From NCBI RefSeq assembly GCF_900188145.1, contig NZ_FZOJ01000007.1, positions 124,001-188,000 on the forward strand: 64,000 nt of DNA, read 5' to 3'. Source of the stretch: Anaerovirgula multivorans (lineage in GTDB: Bacteria > Bacillota > Clostridia > Peptostreptococcales > Natronincolaceae). The position numbers and the translations under genes were made by a program. Of the stretch, positions 1 to 8,246 are shown in pieces. The notes beneath the pieces are model-generated. The model did no database searches, had not been told where the DNA came from, and was given only the letters and a program-made list of their open reading frames with translations. Numbering within the stretch: position 1 is the first letter of the stretch; the number at the start of each line of letters is the position of its first letter.

Positions 1-85
1 CATATATTTTTTTAAAAAAATATGAGTTTATGGAAATATTGATGTAAGGAAAATACTGTGCCTTTTAAAATATATTAATCAAAAG

Positions 86-119
86 AGATCTGCTGTTGCA
101 CCCCAGCAGTTCTTTTTTT
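86..119 (+). terminator. Rho-independent terminator
   Basis: A stem of CTGCTG/CAGCAG, extended by an AGA/TCT helix across one mismatch, is followed directly by seven T on the + strand. It would end a + strand transcript entering from the left of the window. It also lies just past the cotE stop on the - strand, where the tail is only CTCTTTT, so weak two-way use is possible. Confidence 0.6.
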
Positions 120-157
120 AGTATATTTCTATTATTTTGCAGCTACACTAAAGTAGT

Positions 158-739
158 TTAATCATCATCTTCCCCGTATTCTTCTAAATAAATCGTTTCG
201 GGTATAAGGATTTCATCCTCCTCATTTTGGGAGTTATTGAGATACGTCAAAACCTTCAATCTCACTTCTCCCGTCACTTCTATCTCTAATTCATATTCCA
301 CCTGAATGGCAATTGTTGGCATCCCAGATTGATTTACCAATGAAGTTCCAAGAACTGCAGGTCCTTTATTGATTTTTGCTATGATTGAACTTCTATGATC
401 GCTTTCCTTATCAAAACTGATTTCCTCTATATTTTCAACCTCTATTACCTTCGAAAACTTTGCAATATTTTTTGAAATTTTTGTATCGCCATTGGATAGG
501 TACCATACATGAACTTCGAATTTGCCATCTACTCTTACATTAATTATTTTTCTATTGGAATTTTCAAATTTAGTATCAACAATCTCAGCATTAGTAATGG
601 TACACCCTAACACACCACTTGGGACTTCGTTTTTATTAACGATCATGTGCATAGTGGTGTGATATGTGTGATGGCCACTTCCTAAAACTACATTGGTAAA
701 AATCGTCCTAAAACATTCATTTTTATTGCTATCCATCAT
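158..739 (-). CDS. cotE: Outer spore coat protein CotE family
   Basis: Likely spore coat morphogenetic protein of the CotE family, which in Bacillus scaffolds outer coat assembly on the forespore surface. About 193 residues, close to the family's usual 180. Family-like blocks are visible: the VDGKFEVHVWYLSNGDTK strand region near residue 70, a conserved VIEVENIEEI turn, and a final beta-rich EYELEIEVTGEVRLKV stretch followed by a strongly acidic tail ending EEYGEDDD. The start is taken as ATG 739 because AGAGGAGG (746-753) sits six bases upstream. A TTG at 745 abuts the SD and is unlikely. The gene stands alone. Assignment rests on sequence pattern recalled from the family, not on a search. 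Confidence 0.75.
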   Translation of the reverse strand: MMDSNKNECFRTIFTNVVLGSGHHTYHTTMHMIVNKNEVPSGVLGCTITNAEIVDTKFENSNRKIINVRVDGKFEVHVWYLSNGDTKISKNIAKFSKVIEVENIEEISFDKESDHRSSIIAKINKGPAVLGTSLVNQSGMPTIAIQVEYELEIEVTGEVRLKVLTYLNNSQNEEDEILIPETIYLEEYGEDDD

Positions 740-745
740 TAACAA

Positions 746-1065
746 CCTCCTCTCTTATGAAATGATAAAATTTTCCTTCTTACATTCATAATATTCTAAA
801 TATAGTAAGATGTTCTATTTTAGATGATTTTTTTACCTGATTATATATTCTACAGAATTAGCTATATTTAGCTATATAAAGTAGAGTCCCTCTCTTATTT
901 ACAATTTTGTTATAACTAAAGTTTTCGGTTTGACGTCGCATTTGACAACCGTTTCAAGTTTACAGACCTGAATCCTTCCAAGGAACAGATGATATGACTG
1001 CAAAATAGTGTATTTTAGACAATACAGAATTAAATGATAGATGTAATAATTCCTGCAATCATATA
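746..1065. other. Intergenic gap, no intact gene
   Basis: A 320-base A+T-rich stretch between the divergent cotE and the permease stub at 1066. A short open run near 927-991 (reading RFKFTDLNPSKEQM) looks vaguely protein-like but is too short to assign and ends in stops. It may be debris of whatever preceded the truncated permease. No hairpin or clear promoter stands out. Confidence 0.4.
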
Positions 1066-1494
1066 ATGGGAAGCTATTTCTTAATTTCTATTGTCATTGG
1101 ATTTTTTACCTTACTACTTGCTGTATTAGGTCTGTGGTCTGCGGGAACAGGAGTAATGGATGACCCTATTTCCTTTGGTACGGTTTTTAATGCTGCGATG
1201 GTTTATTTACCAGCAATGTGGATAATGATTGGTGTCGCAGTGTTGTTTGTTGGCTTTGTACCACAAGCAGCGGGCTTAACCTGGCTATATTTAGGATATT
1301 CATTCTTTGCCGTATACTTAGGGGGATTACTTCAATTTTCCCCTTTAATGAGTAAGTTGTCACCATTCGGCAATGTGCCTAAAGTACCAATTGAAGATTT
1401 GAATTTCACCCAAATTTTAATAATGATAGCTATAGCACTAAGCTTAATCGTGATTAGATTTATAGGATACAACAAACGGGATATACAAGGATAA
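1066..1494 (+). pseudogene. C-terminal stub of ABC exporter permease (YxlG/TnrB3-like)
   Basis: 142 codons encoding four to five hydrophobic segments: residues 5-25, 45-63, 70-90 and 115-133, ending in the basic tail IGYNKRDIQG. The pattern matches the last part of the large 'polyketide antibiotic' ABC-2-type permeases, which are normally about 530 residues. The first two thirds and any partner ATPase are absent from the window, and no good ribosome binding site precedes the ATG. It is therefore most likely a 5'-truncated remnant. Expression of a short membrane protein from this ATG cannot be excluded. A strong hairpin follows at 1497-1530. Confidence 0.55.
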
Positions 1495-1496
1495 TA

Positions 1497-1530
1497 AGGA
1501 GACCTCCAGTTATAGAGCTGGAGGTCTCCT
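1497..1530. terminator. Strong hairpin, probable terminator
   Basis: Perfect 13-bp stem, AGGAGACCTCCAG pairing with CTGGAGGTCTCCT around an 8-base loop. It lies three bases past the stop of the permease stub. The T content after the stem is low (CTTGAAC), so it is a stable 3' hairpin rather than a textbook terminator. Confidence 0.55.
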
Positions 1531-1648
1531 CTTGAACTTGCACAAATACAAATCAACAAGTGCTTCTTTCCTTTAAAACCGCTTCCCTCAAGCTCTTAGG
1601 GAAGTTGATTCTTTTGATACTCCTTTACGTTTAACATGATAAATGGTT

Positions 1649-2218
1649 CTAGTAATCCATTTTCTTTATATTTTCATATATATTATTCTTTTCTTTTGTA
1701 ACAATAAACTTATCTAATAAGTGGGAAATTATCATGATACCAGGAATATTGATTAATAAACGTGTGATAGCAAAATCGCTCCCTAGAGCAGTCATTTCAA
1801 AGAGAAACATTGGTATCTTAGTAGTAGACCATGCTCCAATAAATATTAAAATATTACTAAATTTTGCTCCCTTTTTCATCAAAATAAGCGCAATTGGAAA
1901 GGCACCATAAAGAGGACCTGCTGCTGCAGAACCCAGTAGGAAGGCTAGAACTATGCCTTTTATGCCAGAATCTTCTCCCATGTACCTTACCATAGTTTCC
2001 TTGGGAACCCATACATCTAAAAGACCTAGTAAAATGAAAACTGGAGGAATCACCATAGCCATTTCTCTAAAACTAAATCCAACTACACCTATAGCTTCTA
2101 TACCTAATTTTTGGTCTATAGCTGTTAAAATGCCAAGAGCAACCAGTGTAATTGTAAAAAAACGATAACGCTTAAGTAAAGTCTTCATTGATGGATTTTT
2201 TGCTGAAAAGTTCTTCAT
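1649..2218 (-). CDS. ArsP/YraQ-family permease, C-terminal half protein
   Basis: A 189-residue hydrophobic protein with about five membrane spans. It carries the GSAAAGPLYGAFPIALILMK segment typical of the DUF318/ArsP (YraQ) permeases and a second conserved stretch, IFIGAWSTTKIPM. Single-chain members are about 300-350 residues. Here the two halves are separate genes that overlap by four bases (ATGA at 2215-2218), so they are translationally coupled and likely assemble into one transporter. ArsP proteins export organoarsenicals, but many paralogues have unknown substrates, so none is assigned. The N-terminal 20 residues are cytosolic and basic. Confidence 0.7.
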   Translation of the reverse strand: MKNFSAKNPSMKTLLKRYRFFTITLVALGILTAIDQKLGIEAIGVVGFSFREMAMVIPPVFILLGLLDVWVPKETMVRYMGEDSGIKGIVLAFLLGSAAAGPLYGAFPIALILMKKGAKFSNILIFIGAWSTTKIPMFLFEMTALGSDFAITRLLINIPGIMIISHLLDKFIVTKEKNNIYENIKKMDY

Positions 2219-2697
2219 GTTCCAAGCACCCTCCCCATAATATAAGCCACAACAAAAGAAAATATAAAAGCACTAATGTTTCTCCAAAAAGTTAGCTTTC
2301 TTCCAAAAAATTGGCTTTCTATTGGTATTGTTACTACGCCCACCATCATAAGAGATGAAATAAAGGCTGCAATTTGTACTAATCCAGCACCATTTTCAAA
2401 CAGTAAAGCTGCTGTTGGAAAGGCAACAAAGCCAGGGATTAAAGTAATTGCTCCTATAACAGCTGAAATAACGGTACCCATCAAGCCTGATTGTCCACCG
2501 ATTATTGCGCCAATAATTTGTGGATTTAAAACAGAAAGCAGAATTCCTACCAATATGATGACGCCTAAAAATTGTGGCAAAATGTTCTCAAAAGACTTCC
2601 ATGCCTTTTTTAAGGCTGTTTTGGTTTTCCTTGCATCTTTTCTATAGGAAGCCATTAGTAATATAAATACAACAGCATATAAGATTCTATTTGTCAT
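2215..2697 (-). CDS. ArsP/YraQ-family permease, N-terminal half protein
   Basis: 160 residues with four to five membrane segments. It includes the IIGGQSGLMGTVISAVIGA and ITLIPGFVAFPTAALL blocks seen in the first half of YraQ/ArsP permeases. ATG 2697 is preceded by AAGGAGGGAAATC, a strong SD. Its stop overlaps the start of the partner half at 2218, giving a two-gene operon. The split architecture recurs in Clostridia in my recollection and is not an obvious frameshift, because both reading frames have their own start and are open throughout. Substrate unknown. Confidence 0.7.
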   Translation of the reverse strand: MTNRILYAVVFILLMASYRKDARKTKTALKKAWKSFENILPQFLGVIILVGILLSVLNPQIIGAIIGGQSGLMGTVISAVIGAITLIPGFVAFPTAALLFENGAGLVQIAAFISSLMMVGVVTIPIESQFFGRKLTFWRNISAFIFSFVVAYIMGRVLGT

Positions 2698-2865
2698 GAT
2701 TTCCCTCCTTATGAATCTAACATTCTTATTTATAGTATTTCTTATTTATATATCTACTTATCTTTTATTTTAACACATATTAAAATAGGTTATGAATTTG
2801 TAAACAAACCCATCTTTAAACAGAAAAATCTCCTTCTTACTTTCATTCATATAATGCCTATCCTT

Positions 2866-3753
2866 CTAATTGCTTTTTGCGGACGATAGTCCCAGCATGC
2901 TACCCACGATTCCAAGAATTCCACTCATCATCGTAATCAATAGGGTCATGTTAGATATAAGAGCTTCACGGGGAGGTAAAGGGATAAAAGGTAAAGGCCC
3001 CACCATTTGAGTATAGACTTGTTTTAACGTAACAGCTGTCATTGCTGAAGCTAACATGCCTCCTCCTAGTGTTAATAACAATCCTTCCAGTATAAAAGGG
3101 AATGCAATAAAGCTTTCAGGTGCCCCTAGAAGTCTCAAGGTATTTATTTGATCCCTATTGTTGTAGATTCCTTGCCTAATAATATGTGATGTAATAACCA
3201 ACGTAGAAATTCCGACAGCAGCTACAACCAAATATCCTATAAACCTTAATATCTCAGCTATGCTACGAAGACGTTCTAAAACCTCTCCGTTATCTCTAAC
3301 ATGCTCAATTCCCGTCATCATCTCTAGTTTTTCTAGGATAGGTTCTATTTTCTCTAGATGAATTTTCACCTCAATAAAGGAACTGAAGGGATTATCATCA
3401 AAAAACTCCAAGACGCGGGCTTCTTTCCCCAAGATTTCCACCATCCTACCATAGGCTTCATCTTCATCGACTACCCGTGCCTCCCGTACACCCTCTATAC
3501 TCTCTAGCTTTTTAACTAACTGCAAGACCTCTGTATCATCAATGCTTTCATCAAAATAGACACTCATTTCCGCTTCTCCTTGAATAACTTCCACCACTTG
3601 ACTGCTTACCCACCAACCAGAAATCACCATAGCAAGAATAAAGAAAATAAGTCCTGTGCTAAAAAGCGAGAAAATATTGGACAGTAAGTTTAACTGGATC
3701 ATAGTTTTTACTTCTTTTAGAAAGTAACCTGTATTATAAAATATATTTTTCAT
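2866..3753 (-). CDS. ftsX: Cell division ABC transporter permease FtsX
   Basis: Integral membrane partner of FtsE, 295 residues, the normal length. One membrane span near residues 30-50 is followed by a large extracellular domain (about 55-165). That domain holds the MSVYFDESIDDTEVLQL block that FtsX uses to contact coiled-coil activators of cell-wall hydrolases. Three C-terminal spans follow (about 180-290). ATG 3753 is chosen: it lies one base after the ftsE stop and begins MKNIFYNTGYFLKEV, the typical FtsX start. In Bacillus FtsEX activates CwlO and in Streptococcus PcsB. The gene just upstream of ftsE here encodes such a coiled-coil protein. Confidence 0.93.
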   Translation of the reverse strand: MKNIFYNTGYFLKEVKTMIQLNLLSNIFSLFSTGLIFFILAMVISGWWVSSQVVEVIQGEAEMSVYFDESIDDTEVLQLVKKLESIEGVREARVVDEDEAYGRMVEILGKEARVLEFFDDNPFSSFIEVKIHLEKIEPILEKLEMMTGIEHVRDNGEVLERLRSIAEILRFIGYLVVAAVGISTLVITSHIIRQGIYNNRDQINTLRLLGAPESFIAFPFILEGLLLTLGGGMLASAMTAVTLKQVYTQMVGPLPFIPLPPREALISNMTLLITMMSGILGIVGSMLGLSSAKSN

Positions 3754-3754
3754 T

Positions 3755-4429
3755 TTATGCTCGTCCCAGCCTTTCCCAGCAAACATTTCCCTTATCCACC
3801 TGTATAAGCTTGATATCTTCTTTATCATCAATCAAGTGGGTTGCATGGGTAGTAATGATTACCGCTGTTTTATGATCTTTGAAGGAAGTCAAAAGTTCTA
3901 ATATATTTAAGGCATTCTTCAGGTCTAAATTGCCAGTAGGTTCATCTGCCAGTATTAATACTGGCTTTCTAGCCACCGCCCGAGCTATGGCTACCCTTTG
4001 ACATTCTCCCCAAGACAGGTTATCCACCAGTGAAAATATCTTATGTCCTAACCCTACCTTTACTAGGGCATTATTGGCATTCTCCTTTAGTTGACTAGCG
4101 GAAATACCTAAAAATCGCATCCCCAACATAACATTTTCTATAGCGGTTCTCCCTTTTATTAGCTTAAACTCTTGAAAAACTGGACCAATCGACATACGCA
4201 ATCGCCTAATGTTGGTAGCTTGACCTTTCACTATAGGCTGTCCTAGCACATTTAATTTCCCCGATGTTGGATACTCCATTCCCATAAAAAGTTTTAAGAG
4301 ACTTGTTTTTCCCGATCCACTAGGTCCTGTGATATATACCATCTCACCAGGTTCCACTCCCAAATCTACATCTTTTAAAGCCATGGTGCCATCAGTATAT
4401 TGCAAAGACACTCCTTGTGCTTCAATCAT
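3755..4429 (-). CDS. ftsE: Cell division ATP-binding protein FtsE
   Basis: ABC ATPase of 224 residues that drives FtsX. Walker A is GPSGSGKT (about residues 34-41), the Q-loop VFQEFKL, Walker B LILADEPTG and the switch region IITTHATHL. The signature reads LSWGECQR instead of the usual LSGGEQQR, with a Trp and a Cys at otherwise well-kept positions, so ATP turnover may differ. ATG 4429 is preceded by GGGAGGTTAATAAAA and gives the standard FtsE N-terminus MIEAQGVSLQY; the open frame extends 31 codons further upstream without an SD. Its stop is one base before ftsX. Confidence 0.93.
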   Translation of the reverse strand: MIEAQGVSLQYTDGTMALKDVDLGVEPGEMVYITGPSGSGKTSLLKLFMGMEYPTSGKLNVLGQPIVKGQATNIRRLRMSIGPVFQEFKLIKGRTAIENVMLGMRFLGISASQLKENANNALVKVGLGHKIFSLVDNLSWGECQRVAIARAVARKPVLILADEPTGNLDLKNALNILELLTSFKDHKTAVIITTHATHLIDDKEDIKLIQVDKGNVCWERLGRA

Positions 4430-4518
4430 TTTTATTAACCTCCCCAGTATTGTACTAGAACAAAAGAATCTCCACCTATCTTGTAATTTATTAGCATTCA
4501 TCCTGCTTTTAGCTCGTA

Positions 4519-5637
4519 TCATAAGACTGGTTTAACTTGTAATTCTAAATACCCCTCCATACTTTCTATAGAAAGTATAATATTATTCCCTATCAATGGC
4601 TTGAGGTTTAACACTGGATAACCTTCTCGAAACAATTCTTCTATAGCGGCGGGCTCCAGCGGCATCCCGTAAAAGCTTCCTTCATTCGGCTGAAAACTTA
4701 AAACTTGCTCACCCTCAATAATAAATATACCCGAAAGAACAAGATGTTGTTTCGGCAAGGACATTTCAAATTTCCCTTGATATAACCTTAATGCCATTTC
4801 TTGAAGACCAGAATCTCCTGTTATTATATCATTGAGGGCTTTCTCATCTATGGATCCCTTAATGCTAAAAAAGGAAAAAGTTGTTTTTAAAGCATCTGGT
4901 GGCCAGTTGCCAGCTTCGATGATACGCGAAAACTCTTGTGTGATTTCTGAGAGTAAAGGCTTAAGTTGGTCCCATACCTGCTGTATATTTGCCAAGTGCT
5001 CCTGATAATACTCCTTTTCTTCCTCAAGAGATACCAGAAAGGCTTCCATTTCTTCTTTTAATTCTAACTTTTTCACCAAAGAATCTCTTAACTTTTCTTG
5101 ACTGATCTCCATTAACAAGAGCTTTTCAATACGTTTTGTCTTTTCTGCTGACAACTTCTCGCTGCTTTCCTCTAGTGACTCCAATAGCTCTCCTGTATTA
5201 CGGGTAAGATCTCGTAAAATATTTATCCTTCTAAGAAACATCGCTAGGCTATCCGAATCTAAAATTATTTCTAAATAAGATCCAGGCCCCCTCCTCTGAT
5301 AGCTCTTAAGTACCTGCTTCAAATCTTCTTGCTTTTTTTTAAAGGCGATTTCTTCACCTGCAATCACCATTTCTAAATCTTGAATTTCTCGATTCATTAA
5401 TTCTATTTCCTGGGTAATTTCCTCTTCTTCTCTCTCTATTTCTTCTATCTCCTGCAACAAGGTAAACAGGTTTTTAAGGATTTCCCTTTCCTCCTCAGAA
5501 ATGCCCACTAATCTATCCTCAACCTCCCCAAAGGGCCCTGCTCGGCCAGCCGCCGTAAACGGAGAAAAAGCCATCGTAACAAAAACAATGACTAGTCCTG
5601 AAATCAGAAATAATTTTATCTTCTGAACTTTAGACAT
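4519..5637 (-). CDS. Secreted coiled-coil protein, FtsEX partner (PcsB/CwlO N-domain-like)
   Basis: 372 residues. A signal-type hydrophobic segment (about residues 5-25) is followed by two long Glu/Lys-rich coiled-coil blocks (about 40-120 and 150-230). The CxxL-like RRGPGSYLEIILDSDSLAMFL motif lies between them and is characteristic of PcsB/CwlO/EnvC-type activators. The C-terminal 150 residues are globular and do not show a NlpC/P60 (Cys-His) or M23 (HxxxD...HxH) motif, so it is probably a non-enzymatic activator like EnvC. It ends 89 bases before the ftsE start, on the same strand, supporting a three-gene operon. ATG 5637 has a GGGGGACAAGCTAT leader; an upstream TTG at 5670 lacks an SD. 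Confidence 0.75.
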   Translation of the reverse strand: MSKVQKIKLFLISGLVIVFVTMAFSPFTAAGRAGPFGEVEDRLVGISEEEREILKNLFTLLQEIEEIEREEEEITQEIELMNREIQDLEMVIAGEEIAFKKKQEDLKQVLKSYQRRGPGSYLEIILDSDSLAMFLRRINILRDLTRNTGELLESLEESSEKLSAEKTKRIEKLLLMEISQEKLRDSLVKKLELKEEMEAFLVSLEEEKEYYQEHLANIQQVWDQLKPLLSEITQEFSRIIEAGNWPPDALKTTFSFFSIKGSIDEKALNDIITGDSGLQEMALRLYQGKFEMSLPKQHLVLSGIFIIEGEQVLSFQPNEGSFYGMPLEPAAIEELFREGYPVLNLKPLIGNNIILSIESMEGYLELQVKPVL

Positions 5638-5862
5638 ATAGCTTGTCCCCCTCTTAACATCACTTAGCAAATTCTATTTTGTCTAAATCATAGTTTAATT
5701 TTACCAGAATGTCTTCCATACTAAAATCTTTTTTTATGAAAGATATTACTTAATCTGAAAGTCTTCCCAAATGATAAACTTCCACAACTTTAGTTATTAA
5801 TGAATTTTAACCGATCAATAAATCAAGTGAAATAAGACTGTATTTTAGTCCAAAGGAAGTAA

Positions 5863-5894
5863 AAAAAGCGACTGGTTTTTGCCAATCGCTTTTT
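5863..5894 (-). terminator. Bidirectional terminator
   Basis: Stem GCGA-TGG with one C/A mismatch pairing to CCA-TCGC, flanked by A7 and T5. It lies 135 bases beyond the stop of the topoisomerase A-type gene, so it most likely ends that operon on the - strand. The A and T flanks let it work in both directions. Confidence 0.65.
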
Positions 5895-6028
5895 GCTGAG
5901 ATCTGTTTGAACATAGTATTGATAAATATGAATAGTATCTCTCAAAACACTGCTGTATTTGGTGTTTTTCATCATAGTAAGACTGGTTTTCTTTTTCTTG
6001 AGACAGTCCCCTTTGAAATCTATAGATT

Positions 6029-8224
6029 TTACTCAGATTCTATAAAGCTTAAATTTTCCAATGCTTTTTCTAGCAAATCTTCTTTCTTTAGATAAGTACC
6101 AATAGCAGGTATTTTTCCCCTATAGTATTTTACATCTGCAAATACCACATCCTCCAGAGCTCTAATCTTTGTTAATGTACTGTGATTCTTTGATTTCAAC
6201 ACCTGAACTCCAATAGAATTTCTGGTAGTTTTTACACTGATCTCACTAGTATTAAAAACTAGGATTTTTTTAATGCTGCTTACTGCCACCAACTCTTTGT
6301 CTTCTTTAATGTGTTCGATATAAACTAATTCAGCCTCATTAGAATAAGCATTTGCCAACTGTTTTCTATTGGTCTTTGTCTGATAGCTTTCCATAGCAAT
6401 TTTCCCGCACTTACCATTTTTATAGAAGAACAACATATGTCCACTATAGTCATCGGTAGCTGTCATATAGATGATTTTTTCCTCCTCTGCTAAGGCCAGT
6501 AGGTTTTTCAAATAATCCCCTAGGATACTTGTCTTTTTATCCTCTAACTCATGGCATCGAACTTTATAAACCACATGTTTGTTAGAAAACAGTAGTAAAT
6601 CTGACTTGTTAGTACCATCAATTTCTTGAACAATAAAGTCATTATCCTTTAACTTATGACCATTGGTACTACTCCTCCAGGATGCCAATGACACTTTTTT
6701 TAGATAGTTCTCGTTGGTTAAGAATAGCTTTACGTTGTAGTCTTCAATCAAAAGTTCTTCTTTAACTACTTCTATGTGCTTTTCTTCAATAATTTCTGTT
6801 TTTCTAGGGTTTCCATACTTCTCAGATACAGTTTCTAGCTCCTTGATAATGAGTTTATTCACCTTATCCTCATTTTTCAAAGTAGCATCAAGATTTTTAA
6901 TTTCCTTTTCTAGAATTTTAATATCTTTGGTTTTGTTTAAAATATATTCTTGATTAAAGTTTCTTAGCTTGATATCTGCAATAAATTCAGCTTGAATTGC
7001 ATCTATTTCAAAGCCCTTCATTAGGTTGGGTACAACTTCTTTATCCTTTTTTGTATCCTTAACAATTTTTACTGCCCGATCTATATCTAAAAGGATTTTC
7101 TCTAAACCCTTTAATAGGTGCAATCTTTGTTGCTTTTGATCAATATCAAAGGCTAATTGCTTTTTAATGCAGCTCACTCTAAAGGTTGTCCATTCTTTAA
7201 TAATCTGTTTTACACCTAAAACCTTGGGGTTGCCATTAATCAAGATGTTGAAATTACAGCTAAATGTATCCTGTAACGTTGTCATCTTAAACAATCGATT
7301 CATCAAGTGATCAGCATCAGTATTTCTTTTTAAATCCAGGGTAATTTTCAAACCTTCTTTATCGGTTTCATCCCTAATATCATTAATATCTTTAATCCTT
7401 CCTGCCTTTACTAACTCGATGATTTTTTCTATGATTGCCTCTGTAGTAGTTGTATAGGGAATTTCATAGATCTCTATACAGTTGTTTTGCTTGTCATATC
7501 GATATTTTCCCCTTAAATGGAAGCTACCTTTCCCGGTGTCATAGATGGCTTTAAGTTCTGATTTATTAAGGATAAACTGTCCTCCGGATGAGAAGTCAGG
7601 CGCTTTTAAAAACTGACTTATATCCACCTCTTCATCCTTCAAAAATTCAATGGTAGCTTCACATACTTCTTTTAAATTAAAACTACACATTGAACTTGCC
7701 ATACCTACGGCAATCCCCATATTGGGATTGGCAAGGATATTTGGAAAGGTAGTAGGCAGTAATTTTGGCTCCTCTATAGTATTATCATAGTTTGGCACAA
7801 AATCTACCGTATTCTTGTTAATATCTTTAAAAAACTCTTCACAAATCCCCTCTAATTTTGCTTCAGTATATCGGGGTGCTGCATAGGCCATTTCTTTAGA
7901 ATAGTTTTTTCCAAAGTTCCCTTTACTATCGATTAAGGGATGTAATAGTGCCTCATTCCCTCTCGTTAACCGTACCATCGTCTCATAGATGGCGCCATCT
8001 CCATGGGGATTTAATTTCATGGTTTGTCCAACAATATTTGCTGATTTAGTTTTTGCCCCCTTAAGCAACCCCATTTTAAACATTGTATAGAGTAGCTTGC
8101 GATGGGATGGCTTTAATCCGTCAATCTCAGGTAATGCTCTCGAGATAATAACGCTCATTGAATAGGGCATATAATTTTTTTCTAAAGTTTCTATTACATT
8201 CAGATGGGTTAGTTTAGACTGCAT
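6029..8224 (-). CDS. Type II topoisomerase subunit A (ParC/GyrA-like paralogue)
   Basis: 731 residues. Breakage-reunion subunit of a type IIA topoisomerase. SRALPEIDGLKPSHRKLLY (about 28-46), LNPHGDGAIYETMVRL and the active-site Tyr in APRYTEAKL (about residue 119) are all present. The tower (about 220-460) contains long helices, and the C-terminal part has GyrA-box-like beta strands (KVSLASWRSS, KNGKCGKIAM). It is shorter and more divergent than housekeeping GyrA or ParC: canonical AAMRYTE reads AAPRYTE. ATG 8224 is favoured because AAAGGAG lies nine bases upstream; ATGs at 8284 and 8257 overlap the B-subunit gene. Partner of the gene ending 22 bases upstream. Confidence 0.85.
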   Translation of the reverse strand: MQSKLTHLNVIETLEKNYMPYSMSVIISRALPEIDGLKPSHRKLLYTMFKMGLLKGAKTKSANIVGQTMKLNPHGDGAIYETMVRLTRGNEALLHPLIDSKGNFGKNYSKEMAYAAPRYTEAKLEGICEEFFKDINKNTVDFVPNYDNTIEEPKLLPTTFPNILANPNMGIAVGMASSMCSFNLKEVCEATIEFLKDEEVDISQFLKAPDFSSGGQFILNKSELKAIYDTGKGSFHLRGKYRYDKQNNCIEIYEIPYTTTTEAIIEKIIELVKAGRIKDINDIRDETDKEGLKITLDLKRNTDADHLMNRLFKMTTLQDTFSCNFNILINGNPKVLGVKQIIKEWTTFRVSCIKKQLAFDIDQKQQRLHLLKGLEKILLDIDRAVKIVKDTKKDKEVVPNLMKGFEIDAIQAEFIADIKLRNFNQEYILNKTKDIKILEKEIKNLDATLKNEDKVNKLIIKELETVSEKYGNPRKTEIIEEKHIEVVKEELLIEDYNVKLFLTNENYLKKVSLASWRSSTNGHKLKDNDFIVQEIDGTNKSDLLLFSNKHVVYKVRCHELEDKKTSILGDYLKNLLALAEEEKIIYMTATDDYSGHMLFFYKNGKCGKIAMESYQTKTNRKQLANAYSNEAELVYIEHIKEDKELVAVSSIKKILVFNTSEISVKTTRNSIGVQVLKSKNHSTLTKIRALEDVVFADVKYYRGKIPAIGTYLKKEDLLEKALENLSFIESE

Positions 8225-8246
8225 ATGTACCCACTCCTTTTGATTA

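Noticed and set aside
2276-2647. + strand frame of 123 codons across the permease gene
   Set aside because: Antisense to the permease half; no start signal and unnatural composition.
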